From positions 24,367,367 to 24,431,366 of the forward strand of contig NC_092087.1 in the NCBI RefSeq assembly GCF_045679555.1: DNA of 64,000 nt. Direction: 5' to 3'. Each line of letters opens with the position of its first letter. Within the stretch, counting starts at the first letter, position 1. Shown here in pieces: positions 22,620 through 60,931 of this stretch. Origin of the DNA: Salvelinus alpinus. Its lineage: Eukaryota; Chordata; Actinopteri; Salmoniformes; Salmonidae. The position numbers were made by a program, and so were the translations under genes. The notes beneath the pieces are model-generated. The model saw only the letters and a program-made list of their open reading frames with translations, had not been told where the DNA came from and searched no databases.

Positions 22620-24805
22620 ACTATACATATAAAAGTATATGGACACCCCTTGAAATTAGTGGATTCAGCTATTTCAAATCAAATCAAACTTTATTTGTCA
22701 CATGTGCCGAATACAGCAAGTGTAGACCTTACCATGAAATGCTTACTTACATTCCCTTAACCAACAGTGCAGTTCAAGAAGACTTAAGAAAACATTTACC
22801 AAATAAACTAAAGTAAAAAGAATAAAAAAGTAACACATTAAAATAACAATAACGAGGCTATATACAGGGGGTACGGGTACCGAGTCAGTGTGTGGGGGTA
22901 CAGGTTAGTCGAGGTAATTTGTACATGTAGGTAGGGGTGAAGTGACTATGCATAGATAATAAACAGCGAGTAGCAGCAGTGTACAAAACAAATGGAGAGG
23001 GGTGTCAGTGTAAATAGTCCGGTGGCCATTTGATTAATTTTTCAGCAATCTCATGGCTTGGGGGTAGAAGCTGTTAAGGAGCCTTTTGGTCCTACACTTG
23101 GTGCTCTGGTACCGCTTGCCGTGCGGTAGCAGAGAAAACAGTCTATGACTTGGGTGACTGGAGTCTCAGACAATTTTATGGCCTTTCCTCTGACACTGCC
23201 TATTATATAGGTCCTGGATGGCAGGAAGCTTGGCCCCAGTGATGTACTGGGCCGTACGCACTACCCTCTATAGCGCCTTATGGCCTACCCTTACCACCTG
23301 GGGGCGGGCCCGTCAGGAAGTCAAGGATCCAGTTGCAGAGGGAGGTGTTTAGTCCCAGGGTCCTTAGCTTAGTGATGAGCTTCGTAGGCACTATGGTGTT
23401 GAACGCTGAGCTGTAGTCAATGAACAGCATTCTCATATAGGTGTTTCTTTTGTCCAGGTGGGAAAGAGCAGTGTGGAGTGCGATTGAGATTGCGTTATCT
23501 GTGGATCTGTTGGAGCGGTATGCGAATTGGAGTGTTTTCAAGCCCTGCCACATCCGACGAGCGTCAGAGCTGGTGTAGTAGGATTCAATCTTAATCCTGT
23601 ATTGACGCTTTGCTTGTTTGATGGTTCGTCTGAGAGCATAGCGGGATTTCTTATAAGCATCCGGATTAGTGTCCCACTCCTTGAAAGTGACAGCTCTAGC
23701 CTTTTAGCTCGATGCGGATGTTGCCTGTAATCCATGGCTTCTAGTTGGGACATGTACGTACGGTCACTGTGGGGACGACGTTGTCGATGCACTTGTTGAT
23801 GAAGCCGATGACTGAGGTTGTATACTCCTCAATGCCATTGGATGAATTCCGGAACCTATTCCAGTCTGTGCTAGCAAAACAGTCATGTAGCGTAGCATCC
23901 GCGTCATCTGACCACTGTCACTGGTACTTCCTGCTTTAGTATTTGCTTGTAAGCAGGAATCAGGAGGATAGAATTATGGTCAGATTTGCCAAATGGAGGG
24001 CGTGGGAGAGCTTTGTATGCATCTCTGTGTGTGGAGTAAAGGTAGTCTAGAATTTTTTTCCCTCTGGTTCCACATTTTACATGCTGGTAGAAATGAAGTA
24101 AAACGGATTAAAGTTTGCTTGCATTAAAGTTCCCGGCCACTAGGAGCACCGCTTCTGGATGAACATTTTCTTGTTTGCTTATGGCCTTATAGAGTTGGTT
24201 GAGTGCGGTCTTAGTGCCAGCATCGGTTTGTGGTGGTAAACAGACGACTACGAATAATATAGATGAGAACTTTCTTGGTAGATATTGTGGTCTACAGCAT
24301 ATCATAAGGTACTCTACCTCAGATGAGCAATACCTTGAGACTTCTTTAATATTAGACATCGCGCACCAGCTGTTATTGACAAATAGACACACACCCCCAC
24401 CCCTCATCTTACCAGACGTAGCTTCTCTGTTCCGCCGGTGCATGGAAAATCCCACCAGCTCTATATTATCCGTGTCGTCGTCCAGCCACGACTCGGTGAG
24501 ACATTAGGTATTACATTTAAGATATTATATTTAAGCCACACCTGTTGCTGACAGGTCGATAAATCGAGTACACAGCCATGCAATCTCCATAGACAAACAT
24601 TGTTAGTAGAATGTCCTTACTGAAGAGCTCAGTGACTTTCAACGTGGGACCGTCATAGGATGCCACCTTTCCAACAAGTCAGTTCGTCAAATTTCTGCCC
24701 TGCTAGAACTGTAAGTGCTGTTATTGTGAAGTGGAAATGTCTTGGTGCAACAATGGCTCAGCCGCGAAGTGATAGGCCACACAAGCTCACAGAAGGTTAC
24801 TAAGG
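22620..24805 (+). mobile_element. Tc1 (family 1) split by a LINE
   Basis: 22620-22676 gives the terminal repeat (TATACATATAAAAGTATATG, GACACCCCTTGAAATTAG). The sequence resumes at about 24535 (CCACACCTGTTGCTGACAGG) and runs to about 24805. Comparison with 2710-2960 shows the junction interrupts a continuous sequence. The rest of the transposase is missing. Confidence 0.82.
22676..24534 (-). mobile_element. L2-like LINE inserted in a Tc1
   Basis: Minus orientation, 3' end at 22676 (AATCAAACTTTATTTGTCAC). Moving toward higher coordinates on the minus strand come an RT block at 23278-23553 ([27 protein letters not shown]), then a region at 23538-23792, then an endonuclease block at 24108-24455 (GGGVCLFVNNSWC, LLVAGNFNA). 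Several frames are broken and the part between the RT motifs and the 3' UTR is deleted. Confidence 0.87.
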
Positions 24806-24829
24806 CAAAAAGCAAATTTAGATTTAAAA

Positions 24830-25139
24830 ACAGATAAAAAAACATTGTATCACAGAGCCTCTCCTCTTTCTAAAGATCTAATTTAACTGTGCTGTATATA
24901 ATAATATGAATAGTGCGTAAATAGTATTTTTGTTGTCTCTTGGTGTCTGTCCTATATATAATTTATTTTAATTGGAATTTAATGTAATATATTATGTTGT
25001 TCTTGTCTATTACTGTTCTGTACTTTGTCATGTATTTGCAAGTTTTATGTTGACCCCAGGAAGATTAGCTGCTGCGTCTAATGGAGAAAGTCTACACCTT
25101 TTGTATTCGGCGCATGTGACTAATAAAATGTGATTTGAT
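24830..25139 (+). mobile_element. LINE 3' tail
   Basis: Contains ACCCCAGGAAGATTAGCTGC and ends ACTAATAAAATGTGATTTGA, typical LINE 3' ends in this window (compare 2314-2475 and 22676). Ends about 390 bp before the pfkfb4 start codon. Confidence 0.65.
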
Positions 25140-25528
25140 CTTAAATACTCGGTTTTCGATGTCGTGTTGTGTAGTTACTACGGTAAACAGAATACAACGT
25201 ATTAGTGTCTCCGAATTGATACATTGTCCGTGTTTGTAGAGAGCTTGAAACTACAGATGTTTAGGGAATAATTAAGTCGTTTAGTAGGCCAATAATCCCA
25301 ATATAATCTTGGAAGTATGACATTTGAGGGAAATTGTAATAGCAACAGCAACAGCGTTACTTCATTGTTTCTGAGCAAATGTGCGCGTGTTTTCGCGAGA
25401 TTAGGGTAGGCACAACCTTCTGTGGTTTCACCACGACACCGCCAGACTTCATCAGAACACTGATGGGAGACCATTCGCCTGAAACGCATGACAAAAGGCT
25501 CCGCGCCACAGTAGTCGAAGCAACCACC
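25140..25528 (+). promoter_or_regulatory. pfkfb4: pfkfb4 5' UTR / promoter-proximal region
   Basis: Non-repetitive sequence just upstream of the pfkfb4 start. No clear TATA box was seen. The frame of exon 1 stays open upstream to an ATG at 25379, so a longer N-terminus is formally possible. I prefer the ATG at 25529 because of its ACCACC context and the nearness of the conserved ELTQNPLKKIW segment. Confidence 0.5.
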
Positions 25529-52186
<26,658 letters not shown>

Positions 52187-52985
52187 GATAGTATCCCTCA
52201 TGCTCTCACACTCCCTTCTTTCCACTCCTCCTTCTGGCCCTGCCCCATTAACTTGTCCTTCAATCAGACACTTAGTCCTCAGTCACTCCATACCCTCTTT
52301 ACTTCCTGACATCAGAAGTACTCTGATTTGTTTTGGAGTATTCAATAATAATTATAATTAACTGGAATCTAGTTAATTTGTAAATATCCCTACCATAAGG
52401 GTCTGGTGTCATTTCTTTTGTTTATTGACCTGCTGCTTTTCTCCCTCTCCAAATTGACATAATGGTTTTGTAAATCAATGTTGAACTGCCAAATGTGAAG
52501 CGATTAACCCGAAGCAAATTTCAGTTCAAATATTTTCATTTTAGGATAACCTTTTTTTAAATTTAGTCTCATGGATGTATGTCACTTTTTTATTCGGGAA
52601 GCTCAGTATTTTATTATTATTTGTCAGTAGTGAGTCTGGATTTCAATGTGACTCACTGTCTTAATTAGTTTAAAAGTTGAATGTGTGTCTGTCGGTGTTC
52701 ATAGCGTTGCACAAATGTCTACTTGATGAGGTAGTGTTTTGCACCTTTACTCTGAAACCTAAACTCTTGAGTGTTTCTTTAATTAGTTATTTTTAAAAGT
52801 TCATTCAGTTTAGTGTATTTTTAATTTGATCAAGTTAGATTAAATGTTAATTTTATAATCATGTATGAAGACGGCCCAGAGGAATTTTTTTTATTAGAAT
52901 GTGAAGGTCTCTGCTCCATATGGAATATGAGGAAGTAATTTACATATCACTGTTTACTGGCTATGTTAATAAAATCGACTTGACC
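52187..52985 (+). other. pfkfb4: pfkfb4 3' UTR (canonical form)
   Basis: Non-repetitive sequence after the stop. AATAAA at 52968-52973 is a plausible polyadenylation signal. 52986-53615 has no recognised feature. Confidence 0.55.
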
Positions 52986-53615
52986 AGCCCTGCTGTATTT
53001 TATGTATCGATACATTGACCCTCACATTTTTGTTCTATAAATGTGTTCATAAACCTCTTTTACTGTGCTATGCAGAGCATTTGGTCCTCAACCTTTTATT
53101 AATATGCAGAGGCTGTATTGGAAGTAATTTCCTCTGTAGAGTACTAATGCCTATTCATCAGACTCAATATAAACAACTGTTTGTAGAACAGTGCATCTCT
53201 TCCTGACACCGTACCCATCACCATAACAGTAATTCTCCTCATCCACAAAGCCAACTGCAAAACATGCCTTTTTCATACATACATTTACTTGTCCTAGACA
53301 CGGGCTCGGAAGTGTACATAATCAGCTGACCAGGAACAATAATGCTCAGTTGTCTAAACTAATATCTATTTCTCTAAACCATTATCTCTGCCGCAAACAT
53401 AAACAAATTTCACTGTGTATAGCACATAGTGTCACTCACTGAAATGAAATGCCTTGTTCTAGGACTTCTATGCCTTGAAGCTATGGGGGACTTTTTTTTT
53501 GAAGTTGGTAACCACAGAACATGTCCCTTATTTTGAAACTCCATGGAAATGAGATTTGATTCGTCATTCTGGTGTGTCTTCAAAGGGATGTAAAACGTGT
53601 ATGTTCCTCTTTCAG

Positions 53616-53675
53616 AACGTCAACGTTCATCGCACCACAGAAGATGCCTTGCAGACAGTCCCACCTCATCTCTGA
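53616..53675 (+). CDS. pfkfb4: pfkfb4 alternative terminal exon
   Basis: After a good acceptor (TGTTCCTCTTTCAG) the frame reads NVNVHRTTEDALQTVPPHL then TGA, again exactly 20 codons. It is clearly homologous to exon 14 (NV-V-R--E-AL-TVP-H). It fits the phase of exon 13, so splicing to it would give a second 485-residue form with a different tail. Most likely a tandem exon duplication used in a mutually exclusive way. Confidence 0.85.
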   Translation, partial: NVNVHRTTEDALQTVPPHL

Positions 53676-53851
53676 AATGCAAGCCACTCGGATTGAAGTT
53701 TGGGCTCTCTCCTCTACCTCCCTGTTACTACGTGTCATTACTTGTGTCTCTAGTGGTACAGAGTCAGTGGACATTCTATCTGTGCAACTCACTCAATTGA
53801 TGGTTCTTTGTTGGGCGATGTAATGTTTTCACAGCCTGGTCTCAAAGCAAA

Positions 53852-55428
53852 ACACAGTACCAGTCAGAAGTTTGGACACATCAACTCATTCAAGGGTTTT
53901 TCTTTGATTGTACTATTTTATACATTGTAGAATAATAGTGAAGACATCACAACTATGAAATAACACATGGAATTGTGTAGTAACCAAAAAAGTGTAAAAC
54001 AAATCAAAATATATTTTAGATTCTTCAAAGTAGCCACCCTTTGCTTTGATGACAGCTTTGCACACTCTTGGCATTCTCTCAACCAGCTTCACCTGGAATG
54101 CTTTTCCAACAGTCTTGAGGGAGTTCCCACATGCTGAGCACTTGTTGGTTGCTTTTCCTTCACTCTGCGTTCCAACCATCCCAAACCATCTCAATTTGGT
54201 CGAGGTCGGTGATTGTGGAGGCCAGGTCATCTGATGCAGCACTCCATCCCTCTCCTTGCATGATGCAGCACTCCATCACTCTCCTTGCTCAAGTAGCCCT
54301 TACACAGCCTGGAGGTGTGTTGGGTCATTGTCCTGTTGAAAAACAAATGATAGTCCCACTAAGCCCAAACCAGATGGGATGGCATATAGCTGCAGAATGC
54401 TGTGGTATCCATGCTGGTTAAGTGTTCCTTGAATTCTAAATAAATCAGTATCATTAGCAAAGCAACATCACACCACCACCTCCATGCTTCATGGTGGGAA
54501 CCACACATGCGGAGATAATCCGTTCACCTACTCTGCGTCACACAAAGACACGGGAGTTGGAACCAAAAATCGCACATTTGGAAAATTGGACCAATGGATA
54601 GATTTCCACCGGTGTAATGTCCATTGCTTGTGTTTCTTGGCCCAAGCAAGTATTTTCTTACTATTGGTGTCCTTTAGTAGTGGTTTCTTTGCAGCAATGA
54701 AGGCCTGAGTCACGCAGTCTCCTCTGAACAGTTGATGTTGAGATGTGTCTGTTACTTGAACTCTTGTGAAGCATTTATTTGGGCTGCAATTTCTGAGGCT
54801 GGTAATGCTAATGCACTTATCCTCTGCAGCAGAGGTAACTCTGGGTGTTCCTTTCCTGTGGCGGTCCTCATGACAGCCAGTTTCATCATAGCGCTTGATG
54901 GTTTTTGCAACTGCACTTGAAGAAACTTTCAGAGTTCTTGACATTTTCAGAATTGACTGACCATGTCTCAAAGTAATGATGGACTGTCATTTCTCTTTGC
55001 TTATTTGAGCTGTTCTTGCTATAATATGGACTTGGTCTTTTACCAAATAGTATTCTGTATACCACCCCTACCTTGTCACAAGACAACTGATTGGCTCAAA
55101 CGCATTAAGGAAAGAAATTCCACAAATGAACTTTTAACAAGGCACACCTGTTAATTGAAATGCATTCCAGGTGACTACCTCATGAAGCTGGTTGAGCGAA
55201 TGCCAAGAGTGCAAAGCTGTCATCAAGGCAAAGGGTGGCTACTTTGAAGAATCTCAAATAAAACATATTTTGATTTGTTTAACACTTTTTTGGTTACTAT
55301 ATGATTCTATATGTGTTATTTCATAGTTTTGATATCTTCACTATTATTCTACAATGTATAAAATTGTAAAAATAAAGAAAAACCATTGAATGAGTAGGTG
55401 TGTCCAAATTTTTGACTGGTGCTGTATT
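53852..55428 (-). mobile_element. Tc1/mariner transposon (family 7)
   Basis: Terminal repeats CAGTACCAGTCAGAAGTTTG (left) and CAAATTTTTGACTGGTGCTG (right). The minus strand has a transposase N-terminal frame at 54971-54528 with LKVSSSAVAKTIKRYDETGC then HEDRHRKGTPRVTSAAED, the two helix-turn-helix DNA-binding units with the linker between. The catalytic half is truncated by stops. Confidence 0.88.
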
Positions 55429-55670
55429 TTACAAAAATCCATGCCACTCCATTAAGTATGATATGTTACTTTGTTAGGTTACATTACATTAGCCTGCGTA
55501 CATCTGGCACACTCAAATTAGTATGGTAAATTAGTTATATGTTTGGGATGATAGATTACTTAAAGCAAAAACAAAAGGAGGGTGGATGGGTAGGCGTATA
55601 ACGTGAATGTCTAGCAACCCAAAGGTTGTGTGTTCGAATCTCATCACAGACAACATTAGCATTTTAGCAA

Positions 55671-57145
55671 CTACGGAAAAGTATTGACACAGCCTGAATT
55701 TAAAATTGATTACATTTTAAATGTATCACTGACCTACACACAATAACCCATAATATCAATGTGGAATAATGTTTTTAGAAATGTCTTGAGTCAATAAGTA
55801 TTCAACCCGTTTGTTAGGGCAAGGCTAAATAAGTTCAGGAGTAAAGATTCGCTTAACAAGTCACATAAATTGCATGGACTCTGTGTGCAATAGTAGTGTT
55901 TAACATGACTACCTCATCTCTGTACCCCACACATACAATTATTTCTAAGGTCCCTCAGTCGAGCAGTGAATTTCAAACACAGATTCAACCACAAAGACCA
56001 GGGAGGTTTTCCAATGTCTTACAAAGGGGCACCTATTGGTAGATTGGTAAAAAAAATAAAAAAGAATTAAGTGGACATTGAATATCCTTTTGAGCAAAGC
56101 TAAGTTATGAATTACACTTTGGATGGTGTATCAATACACCCAGTCACTACAAAGATACAGGCATCCTTCCGAACTCAGTTGCCGGAGAGGAAGGAAACCG
56201 CTCAGGGATTTCACCATGAGGCCAATGGTGACTTTAAAATAGTTCGTTTTTAATGGCTGTGATAGGGAAAAACTGAGGATGGATCAACAACATTGTAGTT
56301 ACTCCACAATACTAACCTAAATGACAGCGTGAACAGAAGGGAGCCTGTACAGAATAAAAATATATATGCATCCTGTTTGCAATAAGGCACTAAAGTAAAA
56401 TTGCAAATAAATAAACTTAATGTCCTGAATACAAAGCATCATGTTTGGGGCAAATTCAACATCCATACATCACTGAGTACCACTCATTTTCAAGCATGGT
56501 GTTGGCTACATCATGTTATGGGTATCCTTGTCATCGGCAAGGACTAGGGAGTTGTTTTAGGATAAAATAAATTAATACAGCTAAGCACAGGCAAAATCCT
56601 TAGAGAAAAATCTGGTTCAGTCTGCTTTCCAACAGAAAAATGCACCTTTCAGCAGGACAATAACCTAAAACACAAGGCCAAATATACACTGGAGTTGCTT
56701 ACCAAGACAACATTGAATGTTCCTGAGTGGCCTAGTTTGTTCTGTTTTAAAGACTTAAAAATGTCAGTCTAGCAATGATCAACAACCAACTTGACAGAGC
56801 TTGAAGAATAAAAAAAAAAAAAAATGGGCAAATATTGTACAATCCAGGTGTTGCTCTTGAGAAACTTACCCAGAAAAACACAGCTGTAATCTCACCAAAT
56901 CTTATTCTAACATGTATTGACTCAGGGGTGTGAATACTTATGTAAATGAGAGATTTCTGTATTTAATTTTCAATAAATTTGCAAAAGTTTCTACAAACAT
57001 GTTTTTACTTTGTCATTATGGGGTTTTGTGTGAAGATGGGTGAGGGGGAAAAAACGATTTAATACATTTTAAATTCAGGCTGTAACACAACAAAATGTGG
57101 AATAAGTCAAGGGGTATGAATATTTTCTGAAAGCACTGTACTTTT
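55671..57145 (+). mobile_element. Tc1/mariner transposon (family 6), eroded
   Basis: Left end ACGGAAAAGTATTGACACAG, right end TATGAATATTTTCTGAAAGC followed by ACTGTA. Transposase similarity is visible only as fragments (for example CACCTTTCAGCAGGACAATA at 56643-56662, the catalytic QQDN region). A poly(A) run at 56810-56824 and many stops. Inactive. Confidence 0.82.
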
Positions 57146-57424
57146 TAAGCTACTTTGCAACTACTTAGCATGTTAGCTAACCTTTCCCCTAACCATAACC
57201 CTTTAATCTAACTCCTAACCTAACGGAGCATGTCATACTAAAGCAGTCAAATGTAATATATTATACTAAAGCAGTGGAACGTAGCATATCCTACTAAAGC
57301 AGTCGAACGCAATATATCATACTAAACGATCAAGACGTAGGATACTATACGTCCTACAATACATATTATATTGTACGATCGACATTACATTTGTAGGTCA
57401 ATGTAATGTAACCTAACTTTAAGT

Positions 57425-58350
57425 AACACACACTACATTTGGACACCTACTCGTCGAACATCTCATTACAAAATCATGAGCATTAATATGGAATCCCTCC
57501 CCCCCCTTTGCTGCTATAACATCCTCCACTCTTCGCTTTGTGCACAGAGGCATTGTCATGCTGAAACAGGGACGGGCTTTCCCCAAATGGTTGCCAGAAA
57601 GTTGGAAGCACAGAATTGTCTAGAATGTCATTGTATGCTGTAGCATTAAGATTTCCCTTCACTGGAACTAAGGGATCCAGACCTTTATTCCTCCCCCACC
57701 AAATTTTACAGTTGACACTGCATTCGAGCAGGTAGCGTTCTCCTGGCATCCGCCAAACCCAGATTTGTCCGCGGGACTGCCAGATGATGAAGTGTAATTC
57801 ATCACTCCAGAGAACGTGTTTCCACTGCTCCAGAGTCCAATTGTGGCAAGCTTTACAGCACTCCAGCCGACGCTTGGCATTGCGCATGGTGATCTTAGGT
57901 TTGTGTGGGGCTGCTCGGCCATGGAAACCCATTTTATGAAGCTCCCAACGAACAGTTCTTGTGCTGACGTTGCTTCCAGAGGCAGTTTGGAACTCGGTAG
58001 TGAGTGTTGTAACCGAGGACAGACAACTTTTACGCATTTCAGCACTCTGCGTTCCCGTTCTGTGAGCTTGTGTGGCCTACCACTTCGCAGCTAAGCCGTT
58101 GTTGCTCCTAGACGTTTCCACTTCACAATAATAGCACTTACAGTTGACCAGGCAGCTCTAGCATGGCAGACATTTTACAAACTGACTTGTTGGAAAGGTG
58201 GTACCATGTTGAAAGTCATTGAGCTCTTCAGTAAGGCTATTTTACTGTCAATGTTTGTCTATGGAGATTGCATGGCTGTGTGCTCGATTATATACACCTG
58301 TCAGCAGGTTTGAAGGGGTGTCCACATACTTTTGTATATATAGTGTATCA
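57425..58350 (-). mobile_element. Tc1/mariner transposon (family 1), minus strand
   Basis: Right terminal repeat GGGGTGTCCACATACTTTTG then TATATATAGTG at 58315-58345. A transposase frame of 184 residues at 58037-57483 has [40 protein letters not shown] (first catalytic Asp in WSDE) and [15 protein letters not shown] (second Asp in QHDNA). It lacks the DLNPIEH block, so it is truncated. Confidence 0.9.
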
Positions 58351-58415
58351 TACTAAATGGAGTGGCAAGGATTTGAGTAAAATATAACACGTTTTGCTCT
58401 GAGACCAGGTTGTTT

Positions 58416-59140
58416 TTCTGCCCCTTCTCCCTCTCTGAGCACATTCTTGTCCTGTTTTGGTGTCTATGTTCAGAGCAATGTTAACTGAAGGATCCAGAGC
58501 CTTTTGGCTTTTCTGTAAGCATCCTCAATTGGCCTGTACAATTGTATCAGTTGGCCTTATTACTCCTCCGTAGTTATCTCAGTCAGTCTACAGCACATTC
58601 AGACCAATGGTTTAGAGGTCCAAACAGAAATGGGAATTAAATGAACAGTTCTGCTTGCATTCTAGGGTTTTGGGGTATGCTTTCAGGGAATTACTCAGAC
58701 CCATTACCTTTTGCTGCTCCATTCTCATGGTAGGAAGAGCAGTAAGTCCTTGTTAGTAGTTTGGTTTATGTGTGTTAAGGCTTTATATATAGCTTACAGC
58801 GTTGTCTTGTCTAGGAGAGAAATGGACTGCAACTTATTTTTGTAAAGTATGAGCCCCTCAAACTATTGATTGTGTGATTCACTTGTCCATTTTGAACCTC
58901 AGAAGTGTCACTATTGTTCTTCATGTCAATGTTTTATATTAAAAAGTATTTTGAGATGTGCAATTATAAAAATGTGATGGCTACACCATCAGCATATGCA
59001 AATATGTGGGCATATTCAATTGTTGGTGCTTATGTTGGCTGCTATTGAATCCAAAATTTTGATCATTTTTCCTGTGTTTTTCTAAATGTTTTTCCTGTGA
59101 TTTTTCAAAATCTTCAATAAAGATGTGTTTTTATACAGCT
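58416..59140 (+). other. Non-repetitive block ending in AATAAA
   Basis: Unique-looking sequence with AATAAA at 59116-59121. It could be the distal 3' UTR of the alternative pfkfb4 transcript, whose UTR would then include the composite repeat. This is inference only. Confidence 0.35.
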
Positions 59141-59387
59141 GCCTCAGATTCATCGAACATAGTTCCTCTATTACAGATTACCTAACAGTTGGATTTTCTC
59201 AAAATCAGCCAAGCACATAACTGCATACAAATTACCAAGAAGCACCAGTGTTGAATGAATATGCTGGAACTCAGTGTTATGAAAATAATATTTGAAGATA
59301 ATAATTGGCCATAATGAAATGTGTTTGCAGCTTATGGCTTACGAACGGAGGGAAACCGTAAACAAAATAAATACTACAACCAGTCTG

Positions 59388-59600
59388 TTTTAGTTACATT
59401 TTAGTCATTTAGCAGAGACTCTTATCCAGAGCAACTTACAGGAGCAATTAGGGTTAAGTGTCTTGCTTAACAGCACATCAGATTTTTCACAGTCGCTCAG
59501 GGATTCTAACCTTTCGGTTACTTGCCCAACGCTCAGCTACCTTCCCCCCAGTTCAGCGCTACAGGCCCACACTCTAACCAGGAAACATGCAAGATCTGAC
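59388..59600 (-). repeat. Short interspersed teleost repeat
   Basis: TAGTCATTTAGCAGAGACTC, TTATCCAGAGCAACTTACAG is a common fish short repeat. Not coding. Confidence 0.65.
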
Positions 59601-59764
59601 TCGCTCATTTTAGAACCAGCAACACATTCACTTCTCCTTTCTCACACCTGAAATAATACAGTGAGCCTTACTCTGCGCAAACTGAAGAGAAACAGCTGAT
59701 CTTAGCAGATACTTGAGTCCCAAACAACACAGCTAGTGCCACAGAAATATAATTTGAAATTAAA

Positions 59765-60266
59765 GTGCCCTGAGTGTACAAAACATTATGAACACTAATA
59801 TTGAGTTGCACCCCCTTTCGTCCTTAGAACGGCCTCATTTCATCAGGGCATGGATTCTACAAGGTGTCGTAAGCATTCCACCTGAACGCATACCCATGTT
59901 GACTCCAATGCTTCCCAGTTGTGTCAAGATGGCTGGATGTCCTTTGGGTGGTGGACCATTCGTGATACACACAGGAAACTTTTGAGCGTGAAAACACACA
60001 GCAGCATTGCAGTTCTTGACACACTCAAACCGGTGCGACTGTCCCCTGCTACTACCATATCCTGTTCAAAGGCACACCCTCTGAATGGCACATATACACA
60101 ATCCATGTCTCAATTGTCTCAAGATTTTAAATCCTTCTTTAACCCGTCTCCTCCCCTTCATCTATACCGATTGAACAAGTGACATCAATAAGGGATCATA
60201 GCCTTCACCTGGTCAGTCTGTCATGGAAAGAGCAGGTGTTCCTAATGTTATGTATACTCAGTGTAC
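59765..60266. mobile_element. MITE-like Tc1/mariner derivative
   Basis: The ends GAGTGTACAAAACATTATGA and CTAATGTTATGTATACTCAG are inverted repeats in part. About 0.5 kb, no transposase. Salmonid genomes carry many such elements. Confidence 0.72.
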
Positions 60267-60379
60267 ATATCTAATGGTATACACACACACTCAACTTCAA
60301 GAATGAGGATGTGGACAAAAAGAAGAGCATGGATGGGACACACGAGCACCATTACTCAGAACTACAAACAAGCTCTCAT

Positions 60380-60925
60380 GAGTTTTATTGGTGATAATTT
60401 CAAACATGGTTTATTTTAGGACAGTTCAATAAATCTGTGATATCTTGTAATAAAATGTAAACATACATATTTTTTTTATTTATCTCCATGATGATCGTTA
60501 CATTTTGAGGTTACATTTTCTTTGTTGTAACAAAATACAATAGTACATAAAGTCACAGAATGTATAAAAACAACACAGGCTGTTTCAGTTGCAACAACAC
60601 ATTCTCATTGTCCCGGTAATCATGAATATCAACCTGGTTAATACTTTTAAGGACCCGCCTTGGCTTTGAGATTTGTTCTAATTAGAAAATAATTAATTAT
60701 ATACAGTCATCAATATTTATGAGTACAGGGAAATACTTGTGAGACGCAGTTGGGTGCCACACACACTGGATTGGTCACTTTTCTAGGGTATTCCTTGCTG
60801 ATTGGTTGTTCACTTACAGTACGCTTCTCCACCCTCTTCCTGCTATCGGACCCTTGAGCCTGCCCTGTCTCACAGATCCATGGTGATGGCCAAGTCATAT
60901 GATCAGTGAGGGATGAGAGGACAAC
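60380..60925 (-). other. arpc4: arpc4 3' UTR
   Basis: Downstream of the arpc4 stop on the minus strand. TTTATT at 60410-60415 and 60384-60389 (AATAAA on the coding strand) are plausible polyadenylation signals. Confidence 0.55.
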
Positions 60926-60931
60926 TCAGAA
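60926..60931 (-). CDS. arpc4: arpc4 coding exon 6 (Phe and stop)
   Basis: TTCTGA after a strong acceptor (TTCCTTTTGTTGCAG). Reading past the previous exon's donor would replace the final Phe by a short unrelated tail, so this micro-coding exon is needed for the conserved EEFLKNF end. Confidence 0.9.
   Translation of the reverse strand, partial: F

Larger units (their letters stand above)
53831..58415. repeat. Composite interspersed repeat copy 2, expanded by three Tc1 insertions
   Basis: Parts of the repeat at 10805-11860 recur in order: CAGCCTGGTCTCAAAGC (53833), the ATGATATGTTA block (55460), the tRNA-like block (55590-55655), the CTAACC-rich run (57176-57225) and CTCTGAGACCAGGTTG (about 58396). 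Between them lie three Tc1 elements. Confidence 0.75.

Noticed and set aside
25379-25528. Longer pfkfb4 N-terminus starting at 25379
   Set aside because: The frame is open, but the residues show no similarity to any PFKFB leader I know, and the ATG at 25529 has the better context. Not excluded by sequence alone.
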